Origin: Sphingomonadales bacterium
GTDB taxonomy: Bacteria > Pseudomonadota > Alphaproteobacteria > Sphingomonadales > Sphingomonadaceae
Direction: 5' to 3'
DNA length: 56,956 nucleotides
Assembly (NCBI GenBank): GCA_028868535.1
Contig: JAGWUH010000022.1
Location: 1-56,956 of the forward strand
The notes under the pieces were generated by a model that did no database searches, had not been told where the DNA came from, and worked only from the letters and a program-made list of their open reading frames with translations. Of this stretch, positions 35,808 through 44,443 are shown in pieces. Each line of letters starts with the position of its first letter. Within the stretch, counting starts at the first letter, position 1. The position numbers were made by a program, and so were the translations under genes.

Positions 35808-36271
35808 TGGCCAAAGTGGGCGAGACGCTTCCCGATATCGCGCTGGAAACCCCCGAAGGCGGCGCCGTGCGCCCATCCGACTTTGCCGGGCGCAAGCTGG
35901 TGCTGTTCTTCTATCCGAAGGACGACACCCCGGGCTGCACCACGGAAAACATCGACTTCTCCGCGCTGGCGGACGACTTCGCCAAGGCCGGGACGGCGCT
36001 GCTGGGGGTGAGCAAGGACTCGCCCGCGCGGCACCAGAAGTTCGCCGCCAAGCACGCGCTGAAGGCACCGCTGGCCACCGATGCGGCCGAGGGCGGCCTG
36101 TCCGACGCGCTGGGCATCTGGACCGAGAAGGTCAATTATGGCCGCACCTACATGGGCATGGTGCGCACGACGCTGCTGGTCGGTGCCGACGGGCGGATCG
36201 CGCGGGTGTGGGACAAGGTGAAGGTCAAGGGCCACGCCGCCGAGGTGCTCGCCGCCGCGCAGGCGCTCTGA
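35804..36271 (+). CDS. bcp: Bcp/PrxQ-type peroxiredoxin, apparently lacking the resolving cysteine
   Basis: Predicted 155-residue thiol peroxidase. The peroxidatic Cys45 is in FYPKDDTPGCTTE. The position five residues on, where most Bcp proteins have the resolving cysteine (CTxEAC), is Ile50, so this looks like a 1-Cys variant. The rest, including GVSKDSPARHQKF and RTTLLVGADGRI, is standard. Two consecutive ATGs (35804, 35807) are available; the first overlaps the glnE TGA. glnE-bcp coupling has no evident functional reason. Confidence 0.94.
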   Translation: MMAKVGETLPDIALETPEGGAVRPSDFAGRKLVLFFYPKDDTPGCTTENIDFSALADDFAKAGTALLGVSKDSPARHQKFAAKHALKAPLATDAAEGGLSDALGIWTEKVNYGRTYMGMVRTTLLVGADGRIARVWDKVKVKGHAAEVLAAAQAL

Positions 36272-36276
36272 ACCCG

Positions 36277-37062
36277 GTGAATGCCGGTGACGCCATTCGC
36301 GCCGCGCTGCTGACCGCAGACCCGCGCGCCAAGGCAATGGCGGCGCGGCGGGTGGCGCGCGACTGGCGGCTGGGGCGGCTGGCACCGGTGTTCGACGCGA
36401 CGCTGCCCGATCGGCCCGCCCGGCCGGCGGAGCCGGAACTGCTGCCGCCCAACCGCATGGCCAAGCGCGGCAAGGCGGGATCGGCGCGCGCGCGCATCGC
36501 GCTGTGGCACGCCATCGCGCATATCGAATTCGTCGCCATCGACCTCGCGCTCGACATCGCCGCGCGGTTCGGGGCGGACATGGGCGACGGCTTCGTCGGC
36601 GACTTTCTCGGCGTCGCCGCCGAGGAAGCGATGCATTTTGCCCTGATCGAACGCCACCTTCGCGCGCAGGGCAGCCATTACGGGGCGCTGCCGGCACACG
36701 ACGGCTTATGGGAGGCGGCGGCGGAGACCACGCACGACGTCGCGGCGCGGCTGGCGGTGGTGCCGATGGTGCTGGAGGCGCGCGGGCTCGACGTGACCCC
36801 TGCCACGATCGTCCGGGTGCGGGCGCAAGGCGACGAGCGCGGCGCCCGAATCCTCGAACGAATCCTTGACGACGAGATCCGCCACGTCGCGTTCGGCGCA
36901 AGCCATTTCTCGAAAGTGTGCCAAATCCGATCGCTCGATCCGGATTCGTACTGGCAAATGCTTGTGAGACGGCACTTTCGCGGCGCCCTCAAACCCCCGT
37001 TCAACGACTCGGCGCGCGAGTCAGCCGGTTTATCGCGGGAAGTTTACACCGTGCTTGCGTGA
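36277..37062 (+). CDS. DUF455 ferritin-like protein
   Basis: Predicted 261-residue protein of the DUF455 family, with a ferritin-like four-helix bundle. Likely di-metal ligands are spread over HAIAHIEFVAIDLALD, AAEEAMHFALIERHL and the late DEIRHVAFG, each with Glu/His pairs. The biochemical role of this family is unknown to me; it is not the ferritin storage protein itself. A GTG start at 36277 follows the bcp stop by five bases, so glnE, bcp and this gene are probably co-transcribed. Confidence 0.88.
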   Translation: MNAGDAIRAALLTADPRAKAMAARRVARDWRLGRLAPVFDATLPDRPARPAEPELLPPNRMAKRGKAGSARARIALWHAIAHIEFVAIDLALDIAARFGADMGDGFVGDFLGVAAEEAMHFALIERHLRAQGSHYGALPAHDGLWEAAAETTHDVAARLAVVPMVLEARGLDVTPATIVRVRAQGDERGARILERILDDEIRHVAFGASHFSKVCQIRSLDPDSYWQMLVRRHFRGALKPPFNDSARESAGLSREVYTVLA

Positions 37063-37225
37063 CGGATTTGTGCCGTTAAGCAACAATTCACGAGACGGCG
37101 GGGGGTTCCGACCATCTCCAAGAACAGCAAGCACGGCCGCCGGATGGCCTTGAAATCACCGGCTGCCGCGACGGGTCGGCACGGCCTCATGGCCGCGAAC
37201 GACGTTGAAAACAAAGGGTTATCTG

Positions 37226-37945
37226 GTGGTCGCGATTTCGTTTCTTGCAAAGTTCCGGGCTGGCGCCGTCGCCGCTGCCGTGATCGGCGGGCTGATCGGC
37301 AACCCGGCTTTCGCGAACAGCAGCGCCAACGCCGACATCGCCGCGCCGCTGCGCGCCGCCCAGGCCGCCAAGCAGAGCGCGCTCGGTTCGGGCGACGACG
37401 AGTTCCGCCAGCTCTTCGCCTCGTGGCGTTCGATGGACGGTGGCAATCGCTTTGCCGCTGGCGCCGCAACCCGCCACGCGCTGTCGATCCCGTCGCTGAT
37501 GCCGGTCGAGGGCGTGCACTTCACCAGCGGCTTCGGGATGCGCTGGCACCCGGTGCTCGGCGGCCACCGCCAGCACAAGGGCGTCGACCTGGCCGCGCCG
37601 ATCGGCACCCCGATCCATGCCGCCGCCGATGGCGTCATCGGCCGCGCCGACTGGTTCAGCTCCTACGGCCTCTATGTCGCGATCGAGCACGGCAATTCGC
37701 TCGAGACGCGCTATGGCCACATGTCGCGCCTCAACGTCGCCGCCGGCCAGTTCGTCCACAAGGGCGACGTGATCGGCTACGTCGGCACCACCGGCCGCTC
37801 GACCGGCCCGCACCTGCACTATGAAGTGCGCATCGCCGGCGAGGCGGTGAACCCGGTCCCGTACCTCGAGGGCACCGGCACCGGCGAAGCCAGCGGCGAC
37901 ACCGTCCGCTTCGCTGACGCCGACACCGAATCGGGCGACGAATAA
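37226..37945 (+). CDS. M23 (LytM-type) peptidoglycan peptidase
   Basis: Predicted 239-residue exported zinc endopeptidase. A signal peptide (residues 1-30, ending NPAFA) precedes a linker and the M23 domain; the zinc site comprises His117-x3-Asp121 (HKGVD) and His196/His198 (HLH), with YGHMSRLNV between. An open frame continues to a TTG at 37205, but I prefer the GTG at 37226, which has AAAGGG at a good distance and gives a clean signal. It ends 57 bases before a strong terminator and is probably a single-gene transcript. Confidence 0.9.
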   Translation: MVAISFLAKFRAGAVAAAVIGGLIGNPAFANSSANADIAAPLRAAQAAKQSALGSGDDEFRQLFASWRSMDGGNRFAAGAATRHALSIPSLMPVEGVHFTSGFGMRWHPVLGGHRQHKGVDLAAPIGTPIHAAADGVIGRADWFSSYGLYVAIEHGNSLETRYGHMSRLNVAAGQFVHKGDVIGYVGTTGRSTGPHLHYEVRIAGEAVNPVPYLEGTGTGEASGDTVRFADADTESGDE

Positions 37946-38002
37946 ATTCCCATTTCAACGCCGGGAAAACCGGCGGGAAACCGCATCCCGGGAGAGGATG
38001 CA

Positions 38003-38030
38003 CGGGCGGCAGGCAACTGCCGCCCGTTTT
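38003..38030 (+). terminator. Rho-independent terminator of the M23 peptidase gene
   Basis: CGGGCGGCAG (38003-38012) and CTGCCGCCCG (38017-38026) form a perfect 10-bp stem with a GCAA tetraloop, followed by TTTT. Confidence 0.9.
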
Positions 38031-38051
38031 CGTTGGCGTGGGCACCGCGGG

Positions 38052-38194
38052 GATTTGGCTGAGGCCGGGCTGCGAACAGCCCCCGCGCGCGCATTCCGGT
38101 GCTCACGGCCCGAAAGGCCGTTGCGCTCCGGGTCGCTTGCGTCAGCTATTGAACGAGCTCGGCTTTGTTTCCTCGCTCCGGCCTCAGCCAAATC
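38052..38194. repeat. Composite palindromic repeat, copy A
   Basis: A 143-base element bounded by a perfect 17-base inverted repeat: GATTTGGCTGAGGCCGG (38052-38068) and its complement (38178-38194). The interior contains a small ACGGCC/GGCCGT hairpin (about 38105-38121) and stretches shared with copies B and C, which lie on the opposite strand (for example GGTGCTCACGGCC and GCTGCGAACAGC). It lies between the convergent M23 peptidase and galU genes. Confidence 0.85.
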
Positions 38195-38231
38195 GATCGG
38201 GCACAAGCGAGATTTGGATCAGTGCCGCCGA

Positions 38232-39125
38232 TCACTCGGCCAGCAGGCGCTTCGCCATGGCGCGGGTTTCCTCGGCCATGTCGGGGCGCGCGAGGGCGAG
38301 GGCGAGGGTGGCTTCGACGAAGCCGACTTTCGAACCGCAATCGTAGCGCTTGCCGTCGAAGGTGACGGCGTGGAACGGCTGCCGGCCGATCATCTGCGCC
38401 ATCGCGTCGGTGAGCTGGATCTCGCCGCCGGCGCCCTTGCCCTGGGTGCCCAGCACGCCCATGACCTCGGGCTGAAGGATGTAGCGGCCCGATATGATCA
38501 GGTTCGAGGGCGCGTCGGCCACCTTCGGCTTTTCGACGAGGCCGGTGACCTCGGTCAGGTTGCCGTCGCGCGTGCCGGGGGCGATGACGCCGTAGCTCGA
38601 GACATCCTCGCGCGGGACTTCGAGCACGCTGATCAGGTTCCCGCCGACCTTCTCGTAGGCATCGACCATCTGCTTCATGCAGCCGGTGCCGCCGCTCCTG
38701 CCGATCATCAGCTCATCCGGGAGGAAGATCGCGAACGGCTCGTCGCCGACGATCGCGCGCGCGCACCAGATCGCGTGGCCAAGCCCGAGCGGCACCTGCT
38801 GGCGCACGGTGACGAGGTTGCCCGGCTGGATGCGCGTCGGATCGAGGACGTCGAGCGCCTTGGCGCGGTCGCGCATCGTCGATTCGAGTTCGTAGGCGGT
38901 GTCGAAATGCTCGACGATCGCGGTCTTGCCGCGGCCGGTGACGAACACCAGTTGCTCGATCCCGGCCTCGCGCGCCTCATCGACCGCGTACTGGATCAGC
39001 GGGCGATCGATCACCGGCAGCATTTCCTTGGGAATCGCCTTGGTCGCAGGCAGGAACCGCGTGCCCAGCCCGGCGACGGGGAAAACGGCCGTGCGGATCG
39101 GCTTCGGCGCTGAGGTCTGGGTCAT
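38232..39125 (-). CDS. galU: UTP-glucose-1-phosphate uridylyltransferase
   Basis: Predicted 297-residue enzyme making UDP-glucose for polysaccharides and lipids. The nucleotide-binding FPVAGLGTRFLPATKAIPKEMLP at the N-terminus, PLIQYAVDEAREAGIEQLVFVTGR, LGHAIWCAR and the later VEKPK and GRYIL motifs are all standard. It starts with ATG at 39125, 200 bases from the divergent murA. Copy A of the composite repeat lies 37 bases beyond its stop. Confidence 0.96.
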   Translation of the reverse strand: MTQTSAPKPIRTAVFPVAGLGTRFLPATKAIPKEMLPVIDRPLIQYAVDEAREAGIEQLVFVTGRGKTAIVEHFDTAYELESTMRDRAKALDVLDPTRIQPGNLVTVRQQVPLGLGHAIWCARAIVGDEPFAIFLPDELMIGRSGGTGCMKQMVDAYEKVGGNLISVLEVPREDVSSYGVIAPGTRDGNLTEVTGLVEKPKVADAPSNLIISGRYILQPEVMGVLGTQGKGAGGEIQLTDAMAQMIGRQPFHAVTFDGKRYDCGSKVGFVEATLALALARPDMAEETRAMAKRLLAE

Positions 39126-39325
39126 GGGGCGATTCGGCTCCTCGAACGAATATTTGGCGCAGCCCTACCGTCCTTTGATGAAGGATTGGCCAACGCCCGC
39201 CGGTTTGGCAAGCCATCGAGGAACCGGGACGCAGCAATCGACACGGCGCCACCCGAAATTTGCTGCGGATTGCGCGGGCGGCCCCCGGTTTCGCAAACCG
39301 CCGCATTGGGTTACAGGCTTGGTCC

Positions 39326-40609
39326 ATGGACAAGATCATCATTCGCGGCGGCAAGCGGCTGGCCGGCAGGATTCCCGTTTCGGGCGCCAAGAACGCGGCG
39401 CTGACGCTGTTGCCCTGCGCGCTGCTGACCGACGAGCCGCTGACGCTGCGCAACCTGCCGCGCCTGGCCGATATCGACGGGTTCCAGCACCTGCTCAACC
39501 AGTTCGGCGTGTCGACCGCGATCGCCGGCGCGCGGCCCGAGGACTTCGGCCGGGTGATGACCTTGCAGGCGACGCGCATCACCAGCTCGGTCGCGCCGTA
39601 CGACCTGGTGCGCAAGATGCGCGCGTCGATCCTGGTGCTGGCGCCGATGCTGGCGCGGATGGGCGAGGCCAAGGTCTCGCTGCCGGGCGGCTGCGCGATC
39701 GGCAACCGCCCGATCGACCTGCACCTGAAGGCGCTGGAGGCGCTGGGGGCGACGATCGAGCTGGCCGCCGGCTATGTCCGCGCGATCGCGCCCGACGGCG
39801 GCTTGCCCGGTGGGCGCTATTCGTTCCCGGTGGTCTCGGTCGGCGCGACCGAGAACGCGCTGATGGCGGCGGTGACGGCGCGGGGCAAATCGACGCTGCA
39901 CAATGCCGCGCGCGAGCCCGAGATCGTCGACCTGTGCCGGATGCTGGTGGCGATGGGCGCCGAGATCGAGGGCATCGGCACCAGCGACCTGGTGATCCAC
40001 GGGGTTTCGCGGCTGCACGGGGCGACCTACCAGGTCATGCCCGATCGCATCGAGGCCGGCTCCTATGCCTGCGCTGCGGCGATCACCGGCGGCGAGGTGA
40101 CGCTGGCGGGGGCGCGGATCGAGGAGATGGAAGCGACCGTGCAGGCGCTGCGCGACATCGGCCTGCACGTCGAGCCGCGGCCCGAGGGGCTGCATGTCGC
40201 CGCCGACGGGCCGCTACGGCCGGTGACGCTGGAGACGGCGCCGTACCCCGGCTTCGCCACCGACATGCAGGCGCAGCTGATGGCGCTGCTGTGCCTGGCG
40301 CAGGGCACCAGCGTGCTGACCGAGACCATCTTCGAGAATCGCTACATGCACGTGCCCGAGCTGAACCGCATGGGCGCGCACATCGAAACCAAGGGCCGCG
40401 TCGCCATCGTCCACGGCGTGCCGAAGCTGACCGGCGCCGAAGTGATGGCAACCGACCTGCGCGCGTCGATGAGCCTGGTGATCGCCGGCCTGGCCGCCGA
40501 GGGCGAGACGCAGGTGCACCGGCTCTATCACCTCGACCGCGGCTATGAGCGGCTCGAGGAGAAGCTGGCGCTGGTGGGGGCCGAGATCGAGCGCGTCGGC
40601 GGGGATTGA
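39326..40609 (+). CDS. murA: UDP-N-acetylglucosamine 1-carboxyvinyltransferase
   Basis: Predicted 427-residue enzyme for the first committed step of peptidoglycan synthesis, the target of fosfomycin. Lys22 (SGAKNAAL) and the catalytic Cys123 ([11 protein letters not shown]) are present, so the enzyme should be fosfomycin-sensitive. [14 protein letters not shown] at the start and the C-terminal [11 protein letters not shown] are typical. It is preceded by 200 bases with no confident promoter and followed by a dispersed palindrome. Confidence 0.97.
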   Translation: MDKIIIRGGKRLAGRIPVSGAKNAALTLLPCALLTDEPLTLRNLPRLADIDGFQHLLNQFGVSTAIAGARPEDFGRVMTLQATRITSSVAPYDLVRKMRASILVLAPMLARMGEAKVSLPGGCAIGNRPIDLHLKALEALGATIELAAGYVRAIAPDGGLPGGRYSFPVVSVGATENALMAAVTARGKSTLHNAAREPEIVDLCRMLVAMGAEIEGIGTSDLVIHGVSRLHGATYQVMPDRIEAGSYACAAAITGGEVTLAGARIEEMEATVQALRDIGLHVEPRPEGLHVAADGPLRPVTLETAPYPGFATDMQAQLMALLCLAQGTSVLTETIFENRYMHVPELNRMGAHIETKGRVAIVHGVPKLTGAEVMATDLRASMSLVIAGLAAEGETQVHRLYHLDRGYERLEEKLALVGAEIERVGGD

Positions 40610-40678
40610 TTCCGCCCGGGTCTTGGCGCTAGCATCGCGATTCGCGGGGCTGGGCAGCCTCCCGTTGGTTTTATTTTC

Positions 40679-40723
40679 GTGCGATTATCGACAAAAGCCG
40701 GTACCCACTTTTTGTCGTCGCAC
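40679..40723. repeat. Dispersed palindromic element, copy 2
   Basis: Outer GTGCGA (40679-40684) with TCGCAC (40718-40723) and inner CGACAAAA (40689-40696) with TTTTGTCG (40710-40717), loop containing GGTACC. Its complement shares the AAAAAGTGGGWACCGGYTTTT core with the copy at 30385-30440. It sits between murA and chrA. Confidence 0.8.
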
Positions 40724-40792
40724 TTCCGAGGCGTTCCCGCCCAAGCGTTGCCATCTGGACGGACGGCGCATTGCGCCGACGGGGGAACGCGC

Positions 40793-42088
40793 ATGGATTC
40801 GGAATTGAAGGCGGTGGAGCATCCGACGCTGGGCGAGCTGGCGCGGGTGTTCGCGCGGATCGGCTGCATCAGCTTTGGCGGGCCGGCCGGGCAGATCGCG
40901 CTGATGCAGCACGAGATCGTCGAGCGGCTCGGCTGGATCGAGCAGGGGGCGTTCCTGCGGGCGCTGAACCTCTGCCACCTGCTGCCCGGGCCGGAGGCGC
41001 AGCAACTGGCGACCTGGATCGGCTGGCGGCTGCACGGGGTGCGCGGCGGCGTCGCGGCGGGCGGCCTGTTCGTCCTGCCGGGGGCGGTGGTGATGGCCAC
41101 GCTGTCGCTGCTCTATGCGCAGGTCGTCGGGCTGGCGTGGTTCGCGGGGCTGTTCCTCGGGGTGAAGGCGGCGGTTCTGGCGATCGTCGCGCAGGCGCTG
41201 CTCCGCATCGGCCGGCGCACGCTGGGCACGCCCTTCGCGCGGGTGGTGGCGGCGGCGGCGCTGCTGCTGCTGCTGGCGCTGCAGGTGCCGTTTCCGCTGG
41301 TGATCATCGGCGCCGGAGCGATCGGCTCGGTCGTGGGGATGGTGCGGCCGGGCTGGATGCCGGGGGCGCACGCGGACCCGACGGCGGCGCGCGCGCCCAT
41401 GCCCGGCCTGGGCACGACGCTGCGCACGGCGCTGACCTGGCTGGCGGTGTGGTGGGCGCCGATGGCGCTGGTGCTGGTGACGCTGGGGCGCGGGCACATG
41501 CTGTGGCAGGTCGGCACCTTTTTCGCGCGGCTGGCGGTGGTGTCGTTCGGCGGGGCCTATGCGGTGCTATCGTACATGGCGCAGGCGGCGGTGGCGCAGC
41601 ACGGCTGGCTGAGCGCGGCGGACATGGCCAACGGTCTCGCACTGGCGGAGACCACCCCGGGGCCGCTGATCCTGGTCACGCAGTTCGTCGGCTTCCTTGC
41701 CGGGTGGCACGCGCCGGCGCCGTTCGCGCCGCTGGCGGGGGCGCTGCTGGCGGCGGCTTTGACCACGTGGATGACGTTTGCGCCCTGCTTCGTGTGGATC
41801 TTCACCGCGGCGCCGTGGATGGAGCGGCTCGAGCATACGCCGAGGCTGCACGCGGCGCTGAGTGCGATCACCGCGGCGGTGGTCGGCGTGATCGGCCAGT
41901 TGACGCTGTGGTTCGCATCGCACGTCCTGTTCGCCGGGCCGGGCCTGCGCGGGTTCGACGGGCGCGCGGCGGCGATCGCGATGGTGAGCGCGGTGCTGCT
42001 GTTCCGGTTGCGGCGCGGGATCGTCACGGTGCTGACCGTGGCCGCGGGGCTGGGCTGGGTGATGACGATGCTTCACTCGCCCATGTAG
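40793..42088 (+). CDS. chrA: Chromate transporter ChrA, two-domain form
   Basis: Predicted 431-residue membrane protein with two CHR domains and about ten to twelve hydrophobic segments. The first domain begins with ARIGCISFGGPAGQIALMQHEIVERLGWI and LLPGPEAQQLATWIGWR; the second repeats the pattern as FARLAVVSFGGAYAVLSYMAQ and ETTPGPLILVTQFVGF. These motifs define the CHR family, which expels chromate (or related anions). It starts with ATG at 40793; the frame upstream is the palindrome region. It converges on the TonB-domain gene, overlapping by 16 bases. Confidence 0.94.
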   Translation: MDSELKAVEHPTLGELARVFARIGCISFGGPAGQIALMQHEIVERLGWIEQGAFLRALNLCHLLPGPEAQQLATWIGWRLHGVRGGVAAGGLFVLPGAVVMATLSLLYAQVVGLAWFAGLFLGVKAAVLAIVAQALLRIGRRTLGTPFARVVAAAALLLLLALQVPFPLVIIGAGAIGSVVGMVRPGWMPGAHADPTAARAPMPGLGTTLRTALTWLAVWWAPMALVLVTLGRGHMLWQVGTFFARLAVVSFGGAYAVLSYMAQAAVAQHGWLSAADMANGLALAETTPGPLILVTQFVGFLAGWHAPAPFAPLAGALLAAALTTWMTFAPCFVWIFTAAPWMERLEHTPRLHAALSAITAAVVGVIGQLTLWFASHVLFAGPGLRGFDGRAAAIAMVSAVLLFRLRRGIVTVLTVAAGLGWVMTMLHSPM

Positions 42089-42642
42089 CCGGTGATGCTC
42101 CATTCCTGGTCGTAATCGACGGCATCGGCGATGGCGCGGCCGGTGGCATCGCGCGCCGGGGCGAAGCGGAAGCGCTTGAGGATCAGGCGGCAGGTGGTCT
42201 GGTCGAGCAGGGCGCTGCCGCTGGAGCGGCGGATGGTGCAGGCGCTGGGGCGGCCGTTGGCATCGACCTCGACGCGGGTGTGCGTCACGCCCTGCTGGCG
42301 GGCTTCGCGCGCCTCGTGCGGGTAGTCCGAATCGGTGATCGCGCCCTTGATCCATTCGGCATCGCTGCCGCCCCCATCGCCGGCGGCATCGCCGCTGCCG
42401 GTTCCGGCCCCCTGGCCGGCAAGGCCGGCGCCGGCGCCACGGCTGGCGAGGCCCCCGGCGGGCGGCGCCGGCGTGACGACCGGCAGCGGGAGCCGCACTG
42501 GCGGGGTGACGACGTGCCGCGGCGCGCGGGCGGCGCTGGGCGCGCCGCCCTGCTGGCGGTCATGCGCGGGGGCCGGGTGACGGGTTGGCGGCGGCGGTGG
42601 CAGGATGTCGATCGCGGTGAGCGCGGTAACGGCGCGGCGCAT
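42073..42642 (-). CDS. TonB C-terminal-domain protein with an anomalous start
   Basis: Predicted at least 189 residues: a proline-rich linker (DILPPPPP and following), a Gly-rich spacer and a TonB-type C-terminal domain (about residues 95-189; REARQQGVTHTRVEVDANGRPSACTI pattern). Such proteins pass proton-motive energy to outer-membrane receptors and need an N-terminal membrane anchor. The same frame upstream of the ATG at 42642 encodes exactly such an anchor (to about 42720) but contains no ATG, GTG or TTG; only CTG codons are available. Either a non-canonical start or a sequence change is likely. The gene follows the glycine-zipper gene. Confidence 0.78.
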   Translation of the reverse strand: MRRAVTALTAIDILPPPPPTRHPAPAHDRQQGGAPSAARAPRHVVTPPVRLPLPVVTPAPPAGGLASRGAGAGLAGQGAGTGSGDAAGDGGGSDAEWIKGAITDSDYPHEAREARQQGVTHTRVEVDANGRPSACTIRRSSGSALLDQTTCRLILKRFRFAPARDATGRAIADAVDYDQEWSITGYMGE

Positions 42643-42751
42643 CGCGGTGGGCGCCGCCAGGCCGAACAGCAGCCCGGCGACGATCAGGCATTCGATTGCC
42701 CCCGCCGCCGCCAGCGCCAGCCAGCGCGGACGGGGGCGTGACGCACTCGGT

Positions 42752-43069
42752 TCAGCGCGAGACGTAAGTGCAGCGCTTCTTGGCGGTGATGGTGCGGTCG
42801 ATCGCGCGGCCCGCGAGCGCGCCGCCGGCCGCGCCGATCAGCGGACCCGCGACGCCGCCCCCGATCACGCTGCCGCCGATCACGGCACCGGCGACGCCGC
42901 CGGCGATCAGACCGGTGGTGCCGGACGAATGACGGCAGCGCTTGACCACGGCCCGCCCCGAGTAAGTAGCCGGCTGCTTGGCCCAGGCCGTGGCCGCAAC
43001 CAGCGGCAGGCCGGCCGAAGCCGGGAGCAGGGTGGCGGCGGCTGCCACGGTCAGGATGGATCGGCGCAT
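42752..43069 (-). CDS. Exported glycine-zipper protein
   Basis: Predicted 105-residue protein. Residues 1-27 are a signal peptide (RRSILTVAAAATLLPASAG...AWA). A long glycine zipper follows (TGLIAGGVAGAVIGG... GALAG, about residues 50-90), typical of small outer-membrane or periplasmic proteins of the 17-kDa surface antigen/YMGG type. It ends basic with a cysteine (KKRCTYVSR). The ATG has a textbook AGGAGAGAACC ribosome site. The stop is followed by the anomalous TonB gene frame. Confidence 0.82.
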   Translation of the reverse strand: MRRSILTVAAAATLLPASAGLPLVAATAWAKQPATYSGRAVVKRCRHSSGTTGLIAGGVAGAVIGGSVIGGGVAGPLIGAAGGALAGRAIDRTITAKKRCTYVSR

Positions 43070-43187
43070 GGTTCTCTCCTCGTTTGCCCGCCGGCGGGGA
43101 TGCCGGCTTCTGGAAGGTCGACGCGGCCAGCCCGATAACGACTGGTGCCGCTTATTGGTTTCTTGGGTTTTGAGGATGAACTTGAGC

Positions 43188-43430
43188 TTAGCGCAATCGG
43201 TTGGCAAGCCAGAGGCGAACCGCCCCGGCCAGGCCGGGCGGGACGGGCGCGGTGATCCGTTCGGCATCGATGCGGGCGACCAGCGCGTTCACCGGCAGCC
43301 CTTCGGCCGCCGCGGCGTCGCGCAGCATGTCCCAGAACAGCGGTTCGAGGCTGATCGAGGTCTTGTGCCCGGCGATCTCGACCGAACGCTTGACCGGGGG
43401 GTGGTAGGGAGTGCGCACCTTTCGCCCCAT
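43188..43430 (-). CDS. Ribbon-helix-helix domain protein
   Basis: Predicted 80-residue protein with an RHH-type DNA-binding core: VKRSVEIAGHKTSISLEPLFWDMLRDAAAAEGLPVNALVARID. This matches the short alphaproteobacterial RHH_4-like proteins, some reported as regulators. The strand VEIAGHKTSISL would contact DNA. It stands alone between the glycine-zipper gene and repeat copy B; its targets are unknown. Confidence 0.85.
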   Translation of the reverse strand: MGRKVRTPYHPPVKRSVEIAGHKTSISLEPLFWDMLRDAAAAEGLPVNALVARIDAERITAPVPPGLAGAVRLWLANRLR

Positions 43431-43454
43431 GCTGGACTGGTTCTGGCGCGACGC

Positions 43455-43576
43455 GGATTTGGCTCAAGCCGGAGCGAGAACGGTGCCGCCCGAGAACCGG
43501 AGCGCAGCGGCCTTAATGGCCGTGAGCACCGGAAGCGGAGGGCGGCGCTGTTCGCAGCCCGGCTTGAGCCAAATCC
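43455..43576. repeat. Composite palindromic repeat, copy B
   Basis: A 122-base element bounded by a perfect 18-base inverted repeat: GGATTTGGCTCAAGCCGG (43455-43472) with its complement (43559-43576). The interior carries CCGGAGCGCAGCGGCC, a CGGCC/GGCCG hairpin around TTAAT, GTGAGCACCGGA and CTGTTCGCAG, shared with copies A and C. Its right end is six bases from the phaB stop. Confidence 0.88.
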
Positions 43577-43582
43577 ATGCCA

Positions 43583-44305
43583 CTAGTACATGTGCTGGCC
43601 GCCATTTATGCTCATCGTCGAGCCGGTGACGAAGCCGGCCTGTTCCGAACACAGGAACACGACGCCGCGGGCGATTTCCTCGGCGTGGCCGAGGCGGCCG
43701 ACCGGGATCTTGGCGACGATCTTTTCCAGCACCGGCGCCGGGACGGCGGCGACCATGTCGGTATCGATGTAGCCCGGCGCGATGGCGTTGACGGTGACGC
43801 CGAACTTGGCGCCTTCCTGGGCCAGAGCCTTGGTGAAGCCGTGGATGCCGGACTTGGCGGCGGCATAGTTGACCTGGCCGTACTGGCCCGCCTGGCCGTT
43901 GATCGAGCCGATGTTGACGATGCGGCCCCAGCCGCGCTCGCGCATGCCGGGGAAGGTGGCCTTGGCCATGTTGAAGCAACCGCCGAGGTTGATGCGCATG
44001 ACCTCGTTCCAGTCCTCGAACGTCATCTTGTGCAGCACGCCGTCGCGGGTGACGCCGGCGTTGTTGATGACGACGTCGATCGGGCCGACTTCGCTTGCCA
44101 CCTGGGCGCAGCCGTCGAGGCAGGCCTGGTGATCGCCGACGTCCCAGCGGTAGGTGGGGATGCCGGTGACGTCGCTGAACGCCTTGGCCTTCTCGGCGTT
44201 GCCGGCATAGTTGGCGACGACGGTGAAACCCTGGCTCTTGAGCGCGACGCTGATCGCCTCGCCGATGCCGCGCGTACCGCCGGTTACGATTGCCACCCGT
44301 GCCAT
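43583..44305 (-). CDS. phaB: Acetoacetyl-CoA reductase (PHB pathway)
   Basis: Predicted 240-residue NADPH-dependent short-chain dehydrogenase. The cofactor site is VTGGTRGIGEAIS (residues 8-20), followed by INNAGVTRD and the catalytic Ser-Tyr-Lys region (NIGSINGQAGQYGQVNYAAAKSG). The sequence style is that of PhaB, which supplies 3-hydroxybutyryl-CoA for polyhydroxybutyrate; a FabG role is a less likely alternative. It is a single gene bracketed by repeat copies B and C in the same orientation; no phaA or phaC is adjacent. Confidence 0.92.
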   Translation of the reverse strand: MARVAIVTGGTRGIGEAISVALKSQGFTVVANYAGNAEKAKAFSDVTGIPTYRWDVGDHQACLDGCAQVASEVGPIDVVINNAGVTRDGVLHKMTFEDWNEVMRINLGGCFNMAKATFPGMRERGWGRIVNIGSINGQAGQYGQVNYAAAKSGIHGFTKALAQEGAKFGVTVNAIAPGYIDTDMVAAVPAPVLEKIVAKIPVGRLGHAEEIARGVVFLCSEQAGFVTGSTMSINGGQHMY

Positions 44306-44443
44306 GCCGAACTCCCTCGTAGGATGCTGTCCTGCCCTTGCTACGGCATTCGCGCGGGCGCGCAAGCCTGCCGAACCGCGCAAGGCTGCGGCTTTGGTCG
44401 AATACGATTTCAGTGAAAAAGCAGACCCCGATCCAGACTGGTC

